Assembly: GCA_963971425.1 (NCBI GenBank)
Contig: OZ020523.1
Span: 23,045,105-23,109,104 of the forward strand
Direction: 5' to 3'
Length of the DNA: 64,000 nt
DNA from: Bryoerythrophyllum caledonicum
Lineage: Eukaryota; Streptophyta; Bryopsida; Pottiales; Pottiaceae
The position numbers were made by a program, and so were the translations under genes. Shown one piece after another: positions 21,065-31,382 of this stretch; position 1 is the first letter of the stretch; each line of letters starts with the position of its first letter. The notes below the pieces were generated by a model. The model did no database searches, was not told the origin of the DNA, and saw only the letters and a program-made list of their open reading frames with translations.

Positions 21065-23018
21065 CAATGGGGTACAGTTTGCTTACGAATTCTGGCCGCA
21101 GTGCAGGACAGTGAAAAAACTGGGAAACTTTGGAATGCAATAACTTGCTAAAAAATTGACGGATTTTGGAATTTCAAATTGCGTTGGAATGCTAGTGAAG
21201 TCTACTTCAATATTACACAAAGTATATACATAAAAACTTGAAAAATGAATAAGCATTTGTATTTTCCTTATACACTATCTACCACCTAGTGCTTCCACCT
21301 CTAGCTGAGATCACTGCTTTAATGCGATTGGGCATAGTTGAAATGAGGCATTTCAATTGCTCTAAAGGAACCTCATCCCATACTTTCTGAATGCATTCTA
21401 TCAATTCTTGCTTATTTTGTGGCATGCTATGGTAACGAAGCCAATCTTTGAGTATCTTCCAAATGTTCTCAATTGGATTTAGATCAGGTGAGTTTGAAGG
21501 CCACTTCAACTTCTTCATGCCATAAGCTAGTCTCCAATTCTCTGCCAACTTACTTCGATGAACAGGAGCTCCATCTTCCATGAGAGTGAGGTCATGAGGA
21601 TTATTGTGCATGAAATAAAACCCGTTCAAAGTGCTTTCATACACATTTTTCACAAAATGTGCAGCAGTTCTTTCTCCTTGAGGCATAATGACTAATGGGC
21701 ATTTGTTTAAACGCACCCCACGTCATCACAGATGTCCTTCCAGATTTGAAGGTAGGCGCCAAACATTCTGTCATATACTTTTCGTAAGGTTTGCGCCATA
21801 CTCAAATTTGACGAGAATTCTTTCCAAGTTCAAATGACGATTCATCTGTCCAAATGACCTTGTACCAATTTTGTTCTGTCCAATGCTTATATTTGCGAGC
21901 AAATGCTAACCTAGTTGCTTTCTGCACTAGATTGAGGAAATGCAATTTCCAAAGCCCAGATTCCGAATATATTTTTGCATGGTATTGTGATGCACCTGAT
22001 ATTTTGCAGCAAGACTAGTGAGATGTTGGCGTCGATCTTGTTGAATGTCTTGAGCTAAGTTGCGTAGCGCACGATCTGATAATTTGCAAGAGTTGTGTCC
22101 TCCACTTTGAGTTGTCATGCAACCAGATATCTTCCATTTAGTGAGAACCGTTGAAACTGTGGAGCGAGGCATGCTCAAATCTTTTGCAATATCAGATGGC
22201 CTCATGCCACCTCGACGTAGTCCAATAATAAGTGCCCGCTCCACATTTGTAAGTGTGCGTGTCCGCATCACACTTTGATGGAAACGCTGCTCAATACAAC
22301 TCAAGTTCAGAAAGGATGCATCGGTTCACAGATATGAAGCCAATCCAACAACCACTCTAAGTGAAAGTGATATTGGCTGCCCACCTGTTATAACACCAGA
22401 CAAAAAAAATAAGGAACTCACGATATGCTCACAATATGCTCACGATATGCTCACGATATGCTGACAAGCTGCTCACGATATGCTCACAAGCTGCTCACTT
22501 CATGGCTACTTATTTCGTCAATTCAAACTTCATGCTCCACAGATCATCGATGCTCACTTCATGGATACACTGCCTGCTCACAATCGATATGCTCACAGCC
22601 TTGGAGAGTCATCGACTATAAGCAACCCCCCTTTGAGAAAGTGCTCTCTTGAAAAATCTAGAGCTCATTACTTCTTGAATGCAATGTGGGAAAGATAAGG
22701 TGGCTTGGTGATGAATGTTAGCCGCCAAAAAAATTGGTGGTGTGTGATGTCCAATTTCATGCTATGTGCAATTTTATATGCATTGTTTTTGAGCCATTTG
22801 GTGGATGGAGGTGGAATTCTTATCTTTGTCATTAATGCTTCATGCCGTCATGCAAATATTTAATCTCCCCATATTTGGAATATTTTGAGCAACGTGCCCA
22901 CCAAATTTCATGATTAGAAGTGGTGGAATCTGTGAGTTATGGGCCATATCATACTGCTGCAGGAAACGAAGCTCAAGGAGCTGAGGGCCAGAATTCGTAA
23001 GCAAACTGTACCCCACTG
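21065..23018. mobile_element. Tc1-like element 2, 1.95 kb, nested in element 1
   Basis: TA flanks (21063-21064, 23019-23020). The inverted ends begin CARTGGGGTACAGTTTGC and match for about 33 bp through TTACGAATTCTGGCC, with one difference. Short ends and a different transposase show that it is a separate family from its host element. The interior right half (22420-22620) has repeated GCTCACGATATGCTCAC-type sequence. Confidence 0.9.
21279..22304 (-). pseudogene. Tc1-like transposase of element 2, two frameshifts and a TGA
   Basis: The N-terminal part (21927-22304) has paired helix-turn-helix motifs (PSDIAKDLSMPRSTVSTVL and a second at SLAAKYQVHHNTM). The middle part, in another frame, has WTDESSFELG with the first catalytic Asp and a TGA at 21802-21804. 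The C-terminal part (21279-21716) has MEDGAPVHRS and SPDLNPIENIW; I count 34 residues between the second Asp and the Glu, the DD34E spacing. All three catalytic residues remain, but the frame is broken between the segments. Confidence 0.9.
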
Positions 23019-23264
23019 TAAATGCAAGCATTCTTATTGAGAGGAAAAAGCTTCTTCATGCATATATGGTCTCCAATTTTTAAACAAGTGCAGTCTTTGA
23101 GATGTGACAAGTGCACACAACTAAATTTGGCTATCCTTGATTTTTTTGAGAAGCATTTATGATTAGAGATTGCATCATCTGGAGAATTTCAATCTAGAAG
23201 CATGATTGTCTGACATACTTCAACAATTTCAATGTCTTTAATAAAAGGTATCTCACAACTACAC

Positions 23265-23827
23265 ACATTGGTAGATTGTAAATGTTTTTTTTTGTATAAT
23301 TTTTTTGACCTTGAAATTTGGCATGAAGGTTTTTATCATAAAGATCATGTTGTGCCAAAAATTTCATGGTAAATAGACAATTTCTCAGGGTGTCAAAGTT
23401 GGTAGCAATGAAATGGTTTCCCCCATTGTTTCCCACAACTACACATGTTGGTAGATTGTGGATTTCTTTTTTTGTATTAATCTTTTGGCCTTGAAATTTG
23501 TACCATATGTTATTAACATAAAGAGATTTTTGTTCCAAGAATTTCATGGCAAAAAAAAAAAATCAATCTTTGGGAGGCTATCAAAGTTGGCAGCAGTGAA
23601 AAAATTTCCACAGCTACCAATGTTGGTAGATTTTGAATAACTTTTTTTCGGTGAATTTTTTGGCCTTGAAATTCGGCATACATGTAATTATCTTAAAGAT
23701 AATTCTTTGGTAAAAATTTCGTGGTAAAATACGAATTTTTGAGCTCTCAGGAGGCTTTCAAAGTTGGCACTACTGAAATTTTTCTCACTGCGAATTCAAA
23801 AACGACATTTTGATTGGTACCCCACTG
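23265..23827. repeat. right inverted repeat of Tc1-like element 1
   Basis: Inverse copy of 19113-19675 with very few differences visible. It ends CCCACTG before the TA. Confidence 0.8.
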
Positions 23828-23855
23828 TACAGTTCTGCTTGCTAAGGCTCATTAA

Positions 23856-24796
23856 CCCCTAAAGGACCAAGTGTCCAAAACGAGCTTTTTGAAAATTCGG
23901 TCAGGTTCCTATGCTGTCAATTTCAAACATTCATCTTTGAAATTCTTACCATAGAAGGGCATTACCAAGACCTTAGTGGGAAAACAATTTTTTCCTAAAT
24001 TGGACATTTGATGAAAAAGTTATAGGGTTTTTAATTTCAAATGGGGAGGGTGGGCACCTCGGGCACCTCCAAAAACTTTTGATAGGACACTCTATTGAAA
24101 GTGAGATTTTCAGTACTCGCAAGTAATATTATTTCCCTTCATGTTGTCAAAAAAAATCTTGTCTTTAGTGAAAAATAGCATACCAACCCAAGTCAAACAT
24201 TCACACATTGTCACTCATTGTCGGGCAAGGTACCAAAAAAACTTCTTCTTTTCCACATAAAACCTAGAGATCTTCATATTTTTCACTTTTTATTTCTTCC
24301 ACAACAACATGTAATGCAAACCTTCTTATTAACCATTCGGATTATCAATCGAAAACATATTAAGTTCAAAAAAAATTAAAGTGTGAATTAACAAATTTCA
24401 AGCCTCCACTCCTTGCACACTTGTTTTGAATATGCTACACCCTATCTCTACCTCTAAAAATTGGTGTGTAAGGAGCTAACATCATGCTTAACAAGATGGT
24501 AATAGATTTAGACCTTGTGTATTGAAAATTTTTTACACGAACTGAAGTCAAAGTCTGTTGATCCACTAAACGAAGGGAAGAAAATGAACCACTTGCTTGA
24601 CTTCAAACACTATAATCTTTCAATCCGTGCGGTCAAAGTTTATGAAATTTTGTACATGTATTACTTAATAGGCCTTTATTGAGATCCTACGGTCAGAACT
24701 AAAAATAAAAGTTTTTGTTACCTTCTTTATTCATTGCACTAGAATCCATTAATTTTGAAGTGTTTTTGGTGTAAAACTGCCTTAATACATTAGGGG
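23856..24796. mobile_element. TTAA-flanked element, copy A (941 bp, non-autonomous)
   Basis: TTAA at 23852-23855 and 24797-24800. The element begins CCCCTAAAGGACCAAG and ends CTTAATACATTAGGGG, an imperfect inverted repeat. It is homologous along its length to copy B (49447-50389), which is also flanked by TTAA. There is no open frame of note. TTAA duplication with CCC ends is the hallmark of piggyBac; Sola3 elements also use TTAA. It lies in the 44-bp gap region between two Tc1-like elements. Confidence 0.8.
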
Positions 24797-24839
24797 TTAA
24801 ACAACTCTAGGTACTTGCTTTGTGAGCCGTTGTTCTGTA

Positions 24840-25785
24840 CAGTAGGATGACATCCAAATTGGCGTTTGGGCAATTCCAGGGATGGTGTCCCACACTGCTG
24901 CCAACTTTGACGCCTTCCACAGGGCTGAAAAATTGTTCTTTTACCCTGAAATTTTGGGAACAACATCACCTCTATGTTAAAAACATGCATACCAAATTTC
25001 AAGTCCAGAGGACTTATAAAACAAAAGATATTAAAAATTAACCACCATGGGGTAGCTGTGAGAAAAGTTTCTCAATCGCCAACTTTGACACCATCCCAAG
25101 GATTGAGGAAATTTTTTTTGCCCGTGGAATTTTTGGAGTGAGAACACCTTTATGTTGATTACATGTGTGGAAATTTTCAAGTCCAAAAAATGCACAAAAA
25201 AAAATCACATCCCAAATCTACCAACATGTGTAATTGTGAGAAAAAAAGGGAAAAACCATTTTACTACTTCCAACTTTGACACCCTCCCTAGGATTGAGGG
25301 TTTGTTATTTCAACATGAAATTTTTGACACATGGTAACCTTTATGTTGATAACATGTGGGAAAATTTTCAAGGCCAAAAAATGTATTCAAAAGAAGATAT
25401 TCAAAATCTACTAACATGGGGGTTAGTTGTGAGAAAAGTTTCACAGCTGCCCACTTTGACACCCTCCCAAGAATTCAAAAAAATTTATTTGTCCATGAAA
25501 TTTTGGGTATGAAGTCACCTTCACGTCAAATACAAGTGTGGAAAATTTCAAAATCCGAAAGATTTACACAAAAAACCATATACCAAGTCTACCAACATGT
25601 ATTGTTGTGACAAACAAAGGGGAAAGTTTACCACTACTTCCAACTTCAACACCCTTCCTAGGATTGAGTTTTTGTTGATACATAATGAAATTTTGGCCAC
25701 AAGATCATCTCTATATTGGTAACATATGAGATAGATTTCAAAGCCAAAAGATGTATATACAAAAAAAATTTATTCCATATCTACC
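24840..25785. repeat. left inverted repeat of Tc1-like element 3, about five tandem modules
   Basis: Five imperfect copies of a roughly 180-bp module, starting near 24895, 25075, 25265, 25445 and 25630. Each has CCAACTTTGACACC, CATGAAATTTTTG, ATGTTGATAACATGTG, TTTCAAGGCCAAAA and CTACCAACATG. The same module makes up the arms of element 1 and the relic at 30692-30905. Confidence 0.8.
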
Positions 25786-26788
25786 AACGTGTATGTCCTC
25801 CATTAGCATCAATCACCGCTTGTAACCTTGAGGGCATAGAATGACATAGTTGAAGGAGCTTTGTACCACTAACCGAATTCCATTCTTTTTCAAGAACTAC
25901 CTTCATCACTTCTAAGTTTCTAGGGCATTCCTTGCCATGTTGCACAACATTTTTTAGCATCCTCCAGACATTCTCGATTGGATTGAGATCGGGAGAGTTT
26001 GCAGGCCAATTGAGCTTTTCGAGTTGGTGGGTTTGTCTCCATTCTTCACATGTTTTGCTATGATGAACAGGTGCACCATCTTCCATTAGCACTCCTTCTG
26101 GAAGTCTACTCAAGAAATGAATCAATTCGCCATCGTAGACCACTTCAACAAAATCTTTAGCAGAACGTTGAGTTTTTGGCATAAAGACAAGTTGTGACTT
26201 TTGTCCTCCAGCAAATGCACCCCAAATCATCAAAGATGTCCGTCCACTTTTAAAAGTAGGAACTATACAACTTGATGAATAACGCTCATATGCACTTCTC
26301 CAAACATGAATTTGCCGAGAACTTTTTCCAATCTCAAAAGTAGATTCATCTGTCCAAACAATACGCTCCCACTCTTTTGGACTCCATCCATGGTACTTCT
26401 GAGCAAAAGCTAACTGTTGAGACATGTGATGGGATGTCAAGAAAGGTTTTTTGACTACAATTCGACTAAAAATACCACTTTTATGTAATACCCTTTGAAT
26501 AGTACATCTACACACTTGAGTACGGCACATATTAGTAATCTCTGAGACCGAGGAACGACGATGAGTTTTTGCATAACGCACAATATTATTCACATCTCTC
26601 TCACTAAGTTTTTTAGCGTGACTTCCACCGCAAGGTTTGCGCTTATAAGTTCCATCTTCTTTAAACGTTTTTACTAACCTCTGAACTGTTCTAACAAAAA
26701 CTCCAGTAATGGCTGCAATTTGAACTCCTATATTTCCTCCCTCACTCAAACCTATAATGCGAGCACGGATTTCATCTGAAATTGCCAT
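25781..26788 (-). CDS. Tc1-like transposase, DD34E, intact frame (335 aa)
   Basis: The length matches the usual 340 or so residues of Tc1 transposases. Residues 1-100 hold paired helix-turn-helix DNA-binding motifs (around 20-40 and 80-101), followed by the RNase H-fold catalytic domain: Asp147 in WTDESTFEIG, Asp237 in MEDGAPVHHS and Glu272 in SPDLNPIENVW, with 34 residues between the last two. WGAFAGGQKS is the conserved beta-strand region. The enzyme would bind the element's ends and cut and paste it at TA. The TAG stop lies at the inner end of the left inverted repeat. Start ATG at 26788 is the first in frame and aligns with the paralogue. It is the only undamaged transposase in the window. 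Confidence 0.93.
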   Translation of the reverse strand: MAISDEIRARIIGLSEGGNIGVQIAAITGVFVRTVQRLVKTFKEDGTYKRKPCGGSHAKKLSERDVNNIVRYAKTHRRSSVSEITNMCRTQVCRCTIQRVLHKSGIFSRIVVKKPFLTSHHMSQQLAFAQKYHGWSPKEWERIVWTDESTFEIGKSSRQIHVWRSAYERYSSSCIVPTFKSGRTSLMIWGAFAGGQKSQLVFMPKTQRSAKDFVEVVYDGELIHFLSRLPEGVLMEDGAPVHHSKTCEEWRQTHQLEKLNWPANSPDLNPIENVWRMLKNVVQHGKECPRNLEVMKVVLEKEWNSVSGTKLLQLCHSMPSRLQAVIDANGGHTRW

Positions 26789-27480
26789 TATAGACTATTT
26801 TTTATGATGTTGATACAATACTATATGCTCTTCAATAAGTAATCAATATAACACTCAACCTATGGCAATTGGATTATATAATTCAGTAAACACAAAGGAC
26901 TCAGCTTATGGCATGTGCACTAAATAAATCAATCAACAACATAACACTCACATTGGCATGTGCACTAAATAAATCAATCAACAACATAACACTCACATTG
27001 GCATGTGCATTAGGTGATAACCATGGCATGTGCATTAGATGATAACCATGGCATGTGCATCAATTGAGTGAACCAAAAAATACTCTTGGACATACTCATG
27101 CCACATGTGACTCGTCAACACTCAGTAAACTAGTCAACAACACTCAAAAAAATATATATATATATCCACTCAATAAATCAGCCCATATGTGATATGCCCA
27201 CTCAATGGATCAGCCCATATGTGATTTGTCTACTCAATCAGTCAACAACACTCAGCCCATATCTAATATGTCCACTCAATATCATCTCAACATTCACTCT
27301 CAATACCATCTCAACATTCACTCTATTACAAATCACATGACAAAATACACACAACATTTCCTTTACATAGTGCTCAACAAATATTTGGAGGAGAAAACTC
27401 GTCATACGTGCATAATGCACACCAAACCTTATGACAAGTGGATTCTTCTACACAAAACAACTCTGCAATTCTACATGTAG
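26789..27480. repeat. short tandem repeats upstream of the transposase
   Basis: Two copies of a 45-bp unit (GCATGTGCACTAAATAAATC...) at about 26910-27000, then GCATGTGCATTAGATGATAA units to 27060, a short AT-run at 27148-27165, and YCCATATGTGATATG units. The region is presumably the promoter of the transposase on the - strand. Confidence 0.6.
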
Positions 27481-27624
27481 ATTTCATTGATCTTTTCAAG
27501 ATGCATTTATGTTTGGTAGCATAGTCACATGAATAAAATCAATGAAGAGTACGAGGTGTCAAAGATAATTTGACATTCTCAATATGCCCCTTCAATATAG
27601 TTTCTCATTGTTACAAACATTGGT

Positions 27625-28567
27625 AGATATAGAATAAATTTTTTTTGTATATACATCTTTTGGCTTTGAAATCTATCTCATATGTTACCAATATAGAGAT
27701 GATCTTGTGGCCAAAATTTCATTATGTATCAACAAAAACTCAATCCTAGGAAGGGTGTTGAAGTTGGAAGTAGTGGTAAACTTTCCCCTTTGTTTGTCAC
27801 AACAATACATGTTGGTAGACTTGGTATATGGTTTTTTGTGTAAATCTTTCGGATTTTGAAATTTTCCACACTTGTATTTGACGTGAAGGTGACTTCATAC
27901 CCAAAATTTCATGGACAAATAAATTTTTTTGAATTCTTGGGAGGGTGTCAAAGTGGGCAGCTGTGAAACTTTTCTCACAACTAACCCCCATGTTAGTAGA
28001 TTTTGAATATCTTCTTTTGAATACATTTTTTGGCCTTGAAAATTTTCCCACATGTTATCAACATAAAGGTTACCATGTGTCAAAAATTTCATGTTGAAAT
28101 AACAAACCCTCAATCCTAGGGAGGGTGTCAAAGTTGGAAGTAGTAAAATGGTTTTTCCCTTTTTTTCTCACAATTACACATGTTGGTAGATTTGGGATGT
28201 GATTTTTTTTTGTGCATTTTTTGGACTTGAAAATTTCCACACATGTAATCAACATAAAGGTGTTCTCACTCCAAAAATTCCATGGGCAAAAAAAATTTCC
28301 TCAATCCTTGGGATGGTGTCAAAGTTGGCGGTTGAGAAACTTTTCTCACAGCTACCCCATGGTGGTTAATTTTTAATATCTTTTGTTTTATAAGTCCTCT
28401 GGACTTGAAATTTGGTATGCATGTTTTTAACATAGAGGTGATGTTGTTCCCAAAATTTCAGGGTAAAAGAACAATTTTTCAGCCCTGTGGAAGGCGTCAA
28501 AGTTGGCAGCAGTGTGGGACACCATCCCTGGAATTGCCCAAACGCCAATTTGAATGTCACCCTCCTG
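27625..28567. repeat. right inverted repeat of Tc1-like element 3
   Basis: Inverse of 24840-25785, with all five modules preserved and almost no differences seen, apart from a few near the outer end. Confidence 0.8.
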
Positions 28568-28569
28568 TA

Positions 28570-30115
28570 CAGCAAGTTTATGTCTGTTGAAATTCCAGTC
28601 CACAAGGATAAGATTCTAAGTAAACATCACTTCTTTCCTGTTTGTATCAAGAGGATCACATCTTAAGCAATGTGGCTGAGATGGTTCACTTTGACGCTCA
28701 TTTTTGCTGACAATTGTTTTATGAGTTCTTGGTGAAGAAGGACTACTTGATTGTAGTATTTAAATTTGCACATTTGAATGTAAGGCATGAGTTGAACTTT
28801 GGATATAACATGCATGGGAGCCATAAACAGTAGTATCCAATTTTTGATAATTTGTCTACCTTTACATGCTTGATTGTATACAATGATGTTTCAAAACAAG
28901 TTCAAACAAAAAGCTATATGTCTATTTCTTATGTGGACAAATTTTAATTAATAGTTCAGATCAGTATCATCATCCATGGTAATGAAATAATTTGTACTTT
29001 GTGCAATTGTGACCATAGATATTTATTGTATTTGAGTATATTTAACATATTCGGCAACTCAATTCAAATGCTCCTTGTCAACAAATTGTATACTCACACA
29101 AGTCTTTCTTGGCCAATCTCTGCATTAATATTACTTGGCAATGTACTCCTAAGTATTTTGAAGAGATCTATAATTCTCCAAATCATAATCTGATTTCTGT
29201 AGAGTTTTTGTGTAATGTGAATCTAGATATGAACTTCAAAGTGAAGAGAGTTGTATTTCTTACAAGATTTTCACTCACTTGAGATTTTCCACATCTAATG
29301 ACCAACCTTGTTAGGTGAGCACTAAGAGAATAAAAACAACATATTACCAAGAGTGCCATGAGTAAAAGTATTGGCTCGTTTAATCAGCCACTAATTCCAA
29401 AGTTAATTAGAGCCCACTACACTAAAGTTGATATTTAGTGTTAAGCATAGTAAATGACTTGTAAATGCTATAAGTTTTTAATCTTGATGATTATTTTTAC
29501 CAACTATGTTTACAATGATCCTCCTCTTTAGATAGTATAAGTGATTATGCTCTCAGTAAAAATCCGCATCAAAAGTAAAAACTTATAGCATTTACAAGTC
29601 ATTTACTGTGCTTAACACTAAATATCAATTTTAGTGTAGTGTATAGTCAAACTAGCATCATGTATGAAACAAAAGAACTTGTACACTACAACCTTCAATA
29701 GATACAACTACTTGGATCAAGTGAACTACTCAAAAAATGTTCTTGCTTTTGCACATTAGCAAAAGCATCTGATTCGAATACAAAGTCATCCAAAGTTATA
29801 ATAAGATATTCTTTATTTTAAGAATTAGTCCTGTTATTTGTTCAGTTTTATTAGCTCTTGGGTATGGAAGAGATTTGTGGTCTCACAACTAGAATCTTTA
29901 GTAAATATGAAAGTACTTTAGTGAGTCTTTAAACTTAAGCAAGATATAGTTTTAGCTCCTTTATGGAAGGTTGCAAGAGAAGTCATCTCGTTCCGTAAAT
30001 CTTATCCACTCTTTTGCTATTTGACAGGATTCTAGACATTAAGAGGTATTGAAGGATTGACAATGAGAAAGAGGTCAAAATTAATGGTTTCTAAACTTGA
30101 CTACCAAAAGTTGTA
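28570..30115. other. AT-rich non-coding stretch
   Basis: No supported gene. It contains the hairpin MITE at 29415-29641. 28999-29193 is open on + but resembles nothing I know. Confidence 0.5.
29415..29641. mobile_element. fold-back MITE, 227 bp, ~65-bp inverted arms
   Basis: The arm starting CACTACACTAAAGTTGATAT is repeated inverted at the right end with few mismatches, so the strand can fold into a long hairpin around a loop of about 95 bases. Related pieces occur near 3750-3900 and 4160-4340. Confidence 0.8.
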
Positions 30116-30470
30116 AGGTATATCCATCATGACCAACAAATTAAGCAATGTGCATGTAAGGAGATTCCAAATAATTATACATTTGTTTTTTAGTGATAGC
30201 CAATAGGATTACAATCTCAACCCAAGTGATTTCATACTTTTCCAATGAAAATTGAATTAGTTCCAAATTTCAAAGTATGCTGCCATGTTTGGCCCATTTC
30301 TACCACTAGGTACCCCCCATTAGTGCTGACCAAAAGCTAGGGTCTTGACCAATAGTAAGCCTTAAATTGGAGGTGAAGAAAAAGAGTGAAAGGATAGCAA
30401 TGGGGTGGAATTGGAACCAAATACAGAGTGCGGTGATAGGAAGGTGGCGGTAATGGGCAAGACTACCTCT
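30116..30470 (-). mobile_element. MITE family 'AGGTAAGCC', degraded copy 4
   Basis: Carries, inverted, the family's core (TGATAGCCAATAGGATTACAA, ACCCAAGTGATTTCATACTT, GGTACCCCCCATTAG), but the ends are worn, so the boundaries are approximate. Confidence 0.55.
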
Positions 30471-30691
30471 TTACGTGATAAGTTTTGAAACTGAATTTGG
30501 TGCAAAATGATGAAAAGTGATTGGTAAAAAAATAATAACAAAACAAAGAAGTATCAAGGCTTCAGTCATGTTCAAATGCAAGAGATAAAGGAAAGGTTGG
30601 GACCTTGACTTCTCTTCATTGCAAAGAATTGAAACAACTGTCAAGGCTTCCATTCTTCTTTATGCAAAGAATTACAAAGCTCATGTACCTT

Positions 30692-30905
30692 GTACTGTGC
30701 AATGGGTTGACGCTCAAAATGACGTTTTTGCATTCCTAGAGAAGGTAATTTCACTACTACCAACTTCGACACCCTACAGAGGGCTAAAAAATTGTTAACT
30801 TACCATAAAAATTTTGACACAAGATCATCTCTATGTTGACAACATGTGTGCCAAATTTCAATGCCAGAAAATGAGTACAAAATAACTTATATTTAAAATC
30901 TATTC
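30692..30905. mobile_element. relic end of a Tc1-like element (single module)
   Basis: Begins TACTGTGCAATGGGTTGACG and carries one module like those in the arms of elements 1 and 3 (CTACCAACTTCGACACCCT, then AAATTTCAATGCCAGAAAA). No partner end or transposase follows. It is probably a truncated copy. Confidence 0.6.
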
Positions 30906-31027
30906 CTTTACATCAAGAGCGCCAGCTCTTCCCAACAGTGCTCTGTGCAGGTGTGGCATAGTTTCCCATGCAACTGAGCAAGACTCAGCCACATCCAAAA
31001 CATCCTTCCAGTGACAACAAACCTATA

Positions 31028-31382
31028 AAGTAAGCCCCCTAAAACGGACAAGTTAAGGAATGTGCATATATGGAAAGAGGAGATAAATTTACTATTATTT
31101 TTCAGTGATAGCCAATAGAATGACAATTCCAACCCAAGTGATTTCATATTTTTTTGATGAAAACTGAATTAGTTATGAATTTTCAAACTGTGCAGCCATG
31201 TTTAGTGGGTGGCCAGCAGGAGGTACCCCCCATAACCAACTACCAAAAGTAAGGGTCTTGACTAATAGCAAACGTCCATTTGGAGCTCACTTGGCGGTAA
31301 TGGGATGGAAGAGGGTTGGATATACCCCAATTTTATAGGCGTTGGCTATGGGTTTTTGTTGGTTGTGGGGGGCTTAATACCT
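31028..31382 (-). mobile_element. MITE family 'AGGTAAGCC', copy 3 (inverted)
   Basis: Begins AAGTAAGCCCCCTAAAACGG after TA and ends GGGGGGCTTAATACCT before TA, about 355 bp, and is the inverse of copies 1 and 2. It lies just upstream of the GC-richer region before TNL A. Confidence 0.7.

Larger units (their letters stand above)
19113..23827. mobile_element. Tc1-like element 1, 4.7 kb, long modular inverted repeats, contains a nested Tc1-like element
   Basis: Flanked by TA (19111-19112 and 23828-23829). It begins CAGTGGGGTACCAATCAAAA and ends with the inverse. The inverted repeats are about 563 bp each (to about 19675, from about 23265) and are nearly identical. Inside are a broken - strand transposase (19668-20647) and a second, unrelated Tc1-like element at 21065-23018. 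Without the nested copy the element is about 2.76 kb. Confidence 0.9.
24840..28567. mobile_element. Tc1-like element 3, 3.7 kb, ~950-bp modular inverted repeats, open transposase
   Basis: TA on both sides (24838-24839 and 28568-28569). The ends CAGTAGGATGACATCC and CAGGAGGGTGACATTC are inverted. The inverted repeats extend about 950 bp each (to about 25785, from about 27625). The interior encodes one - strand transposase and about 800 bp of short-repeat-rich upstream sequence. Near-identical arms and an open frame suggest recent activity. Confidence 0.92.

Noticed and set aside
26900-27060. CRISPR-like direct repeats
   Set aside because: Repeats are adjacent and imperfect with no unique spacers, in a eukaryotic transposon. 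They are ordinary tandem repeats.
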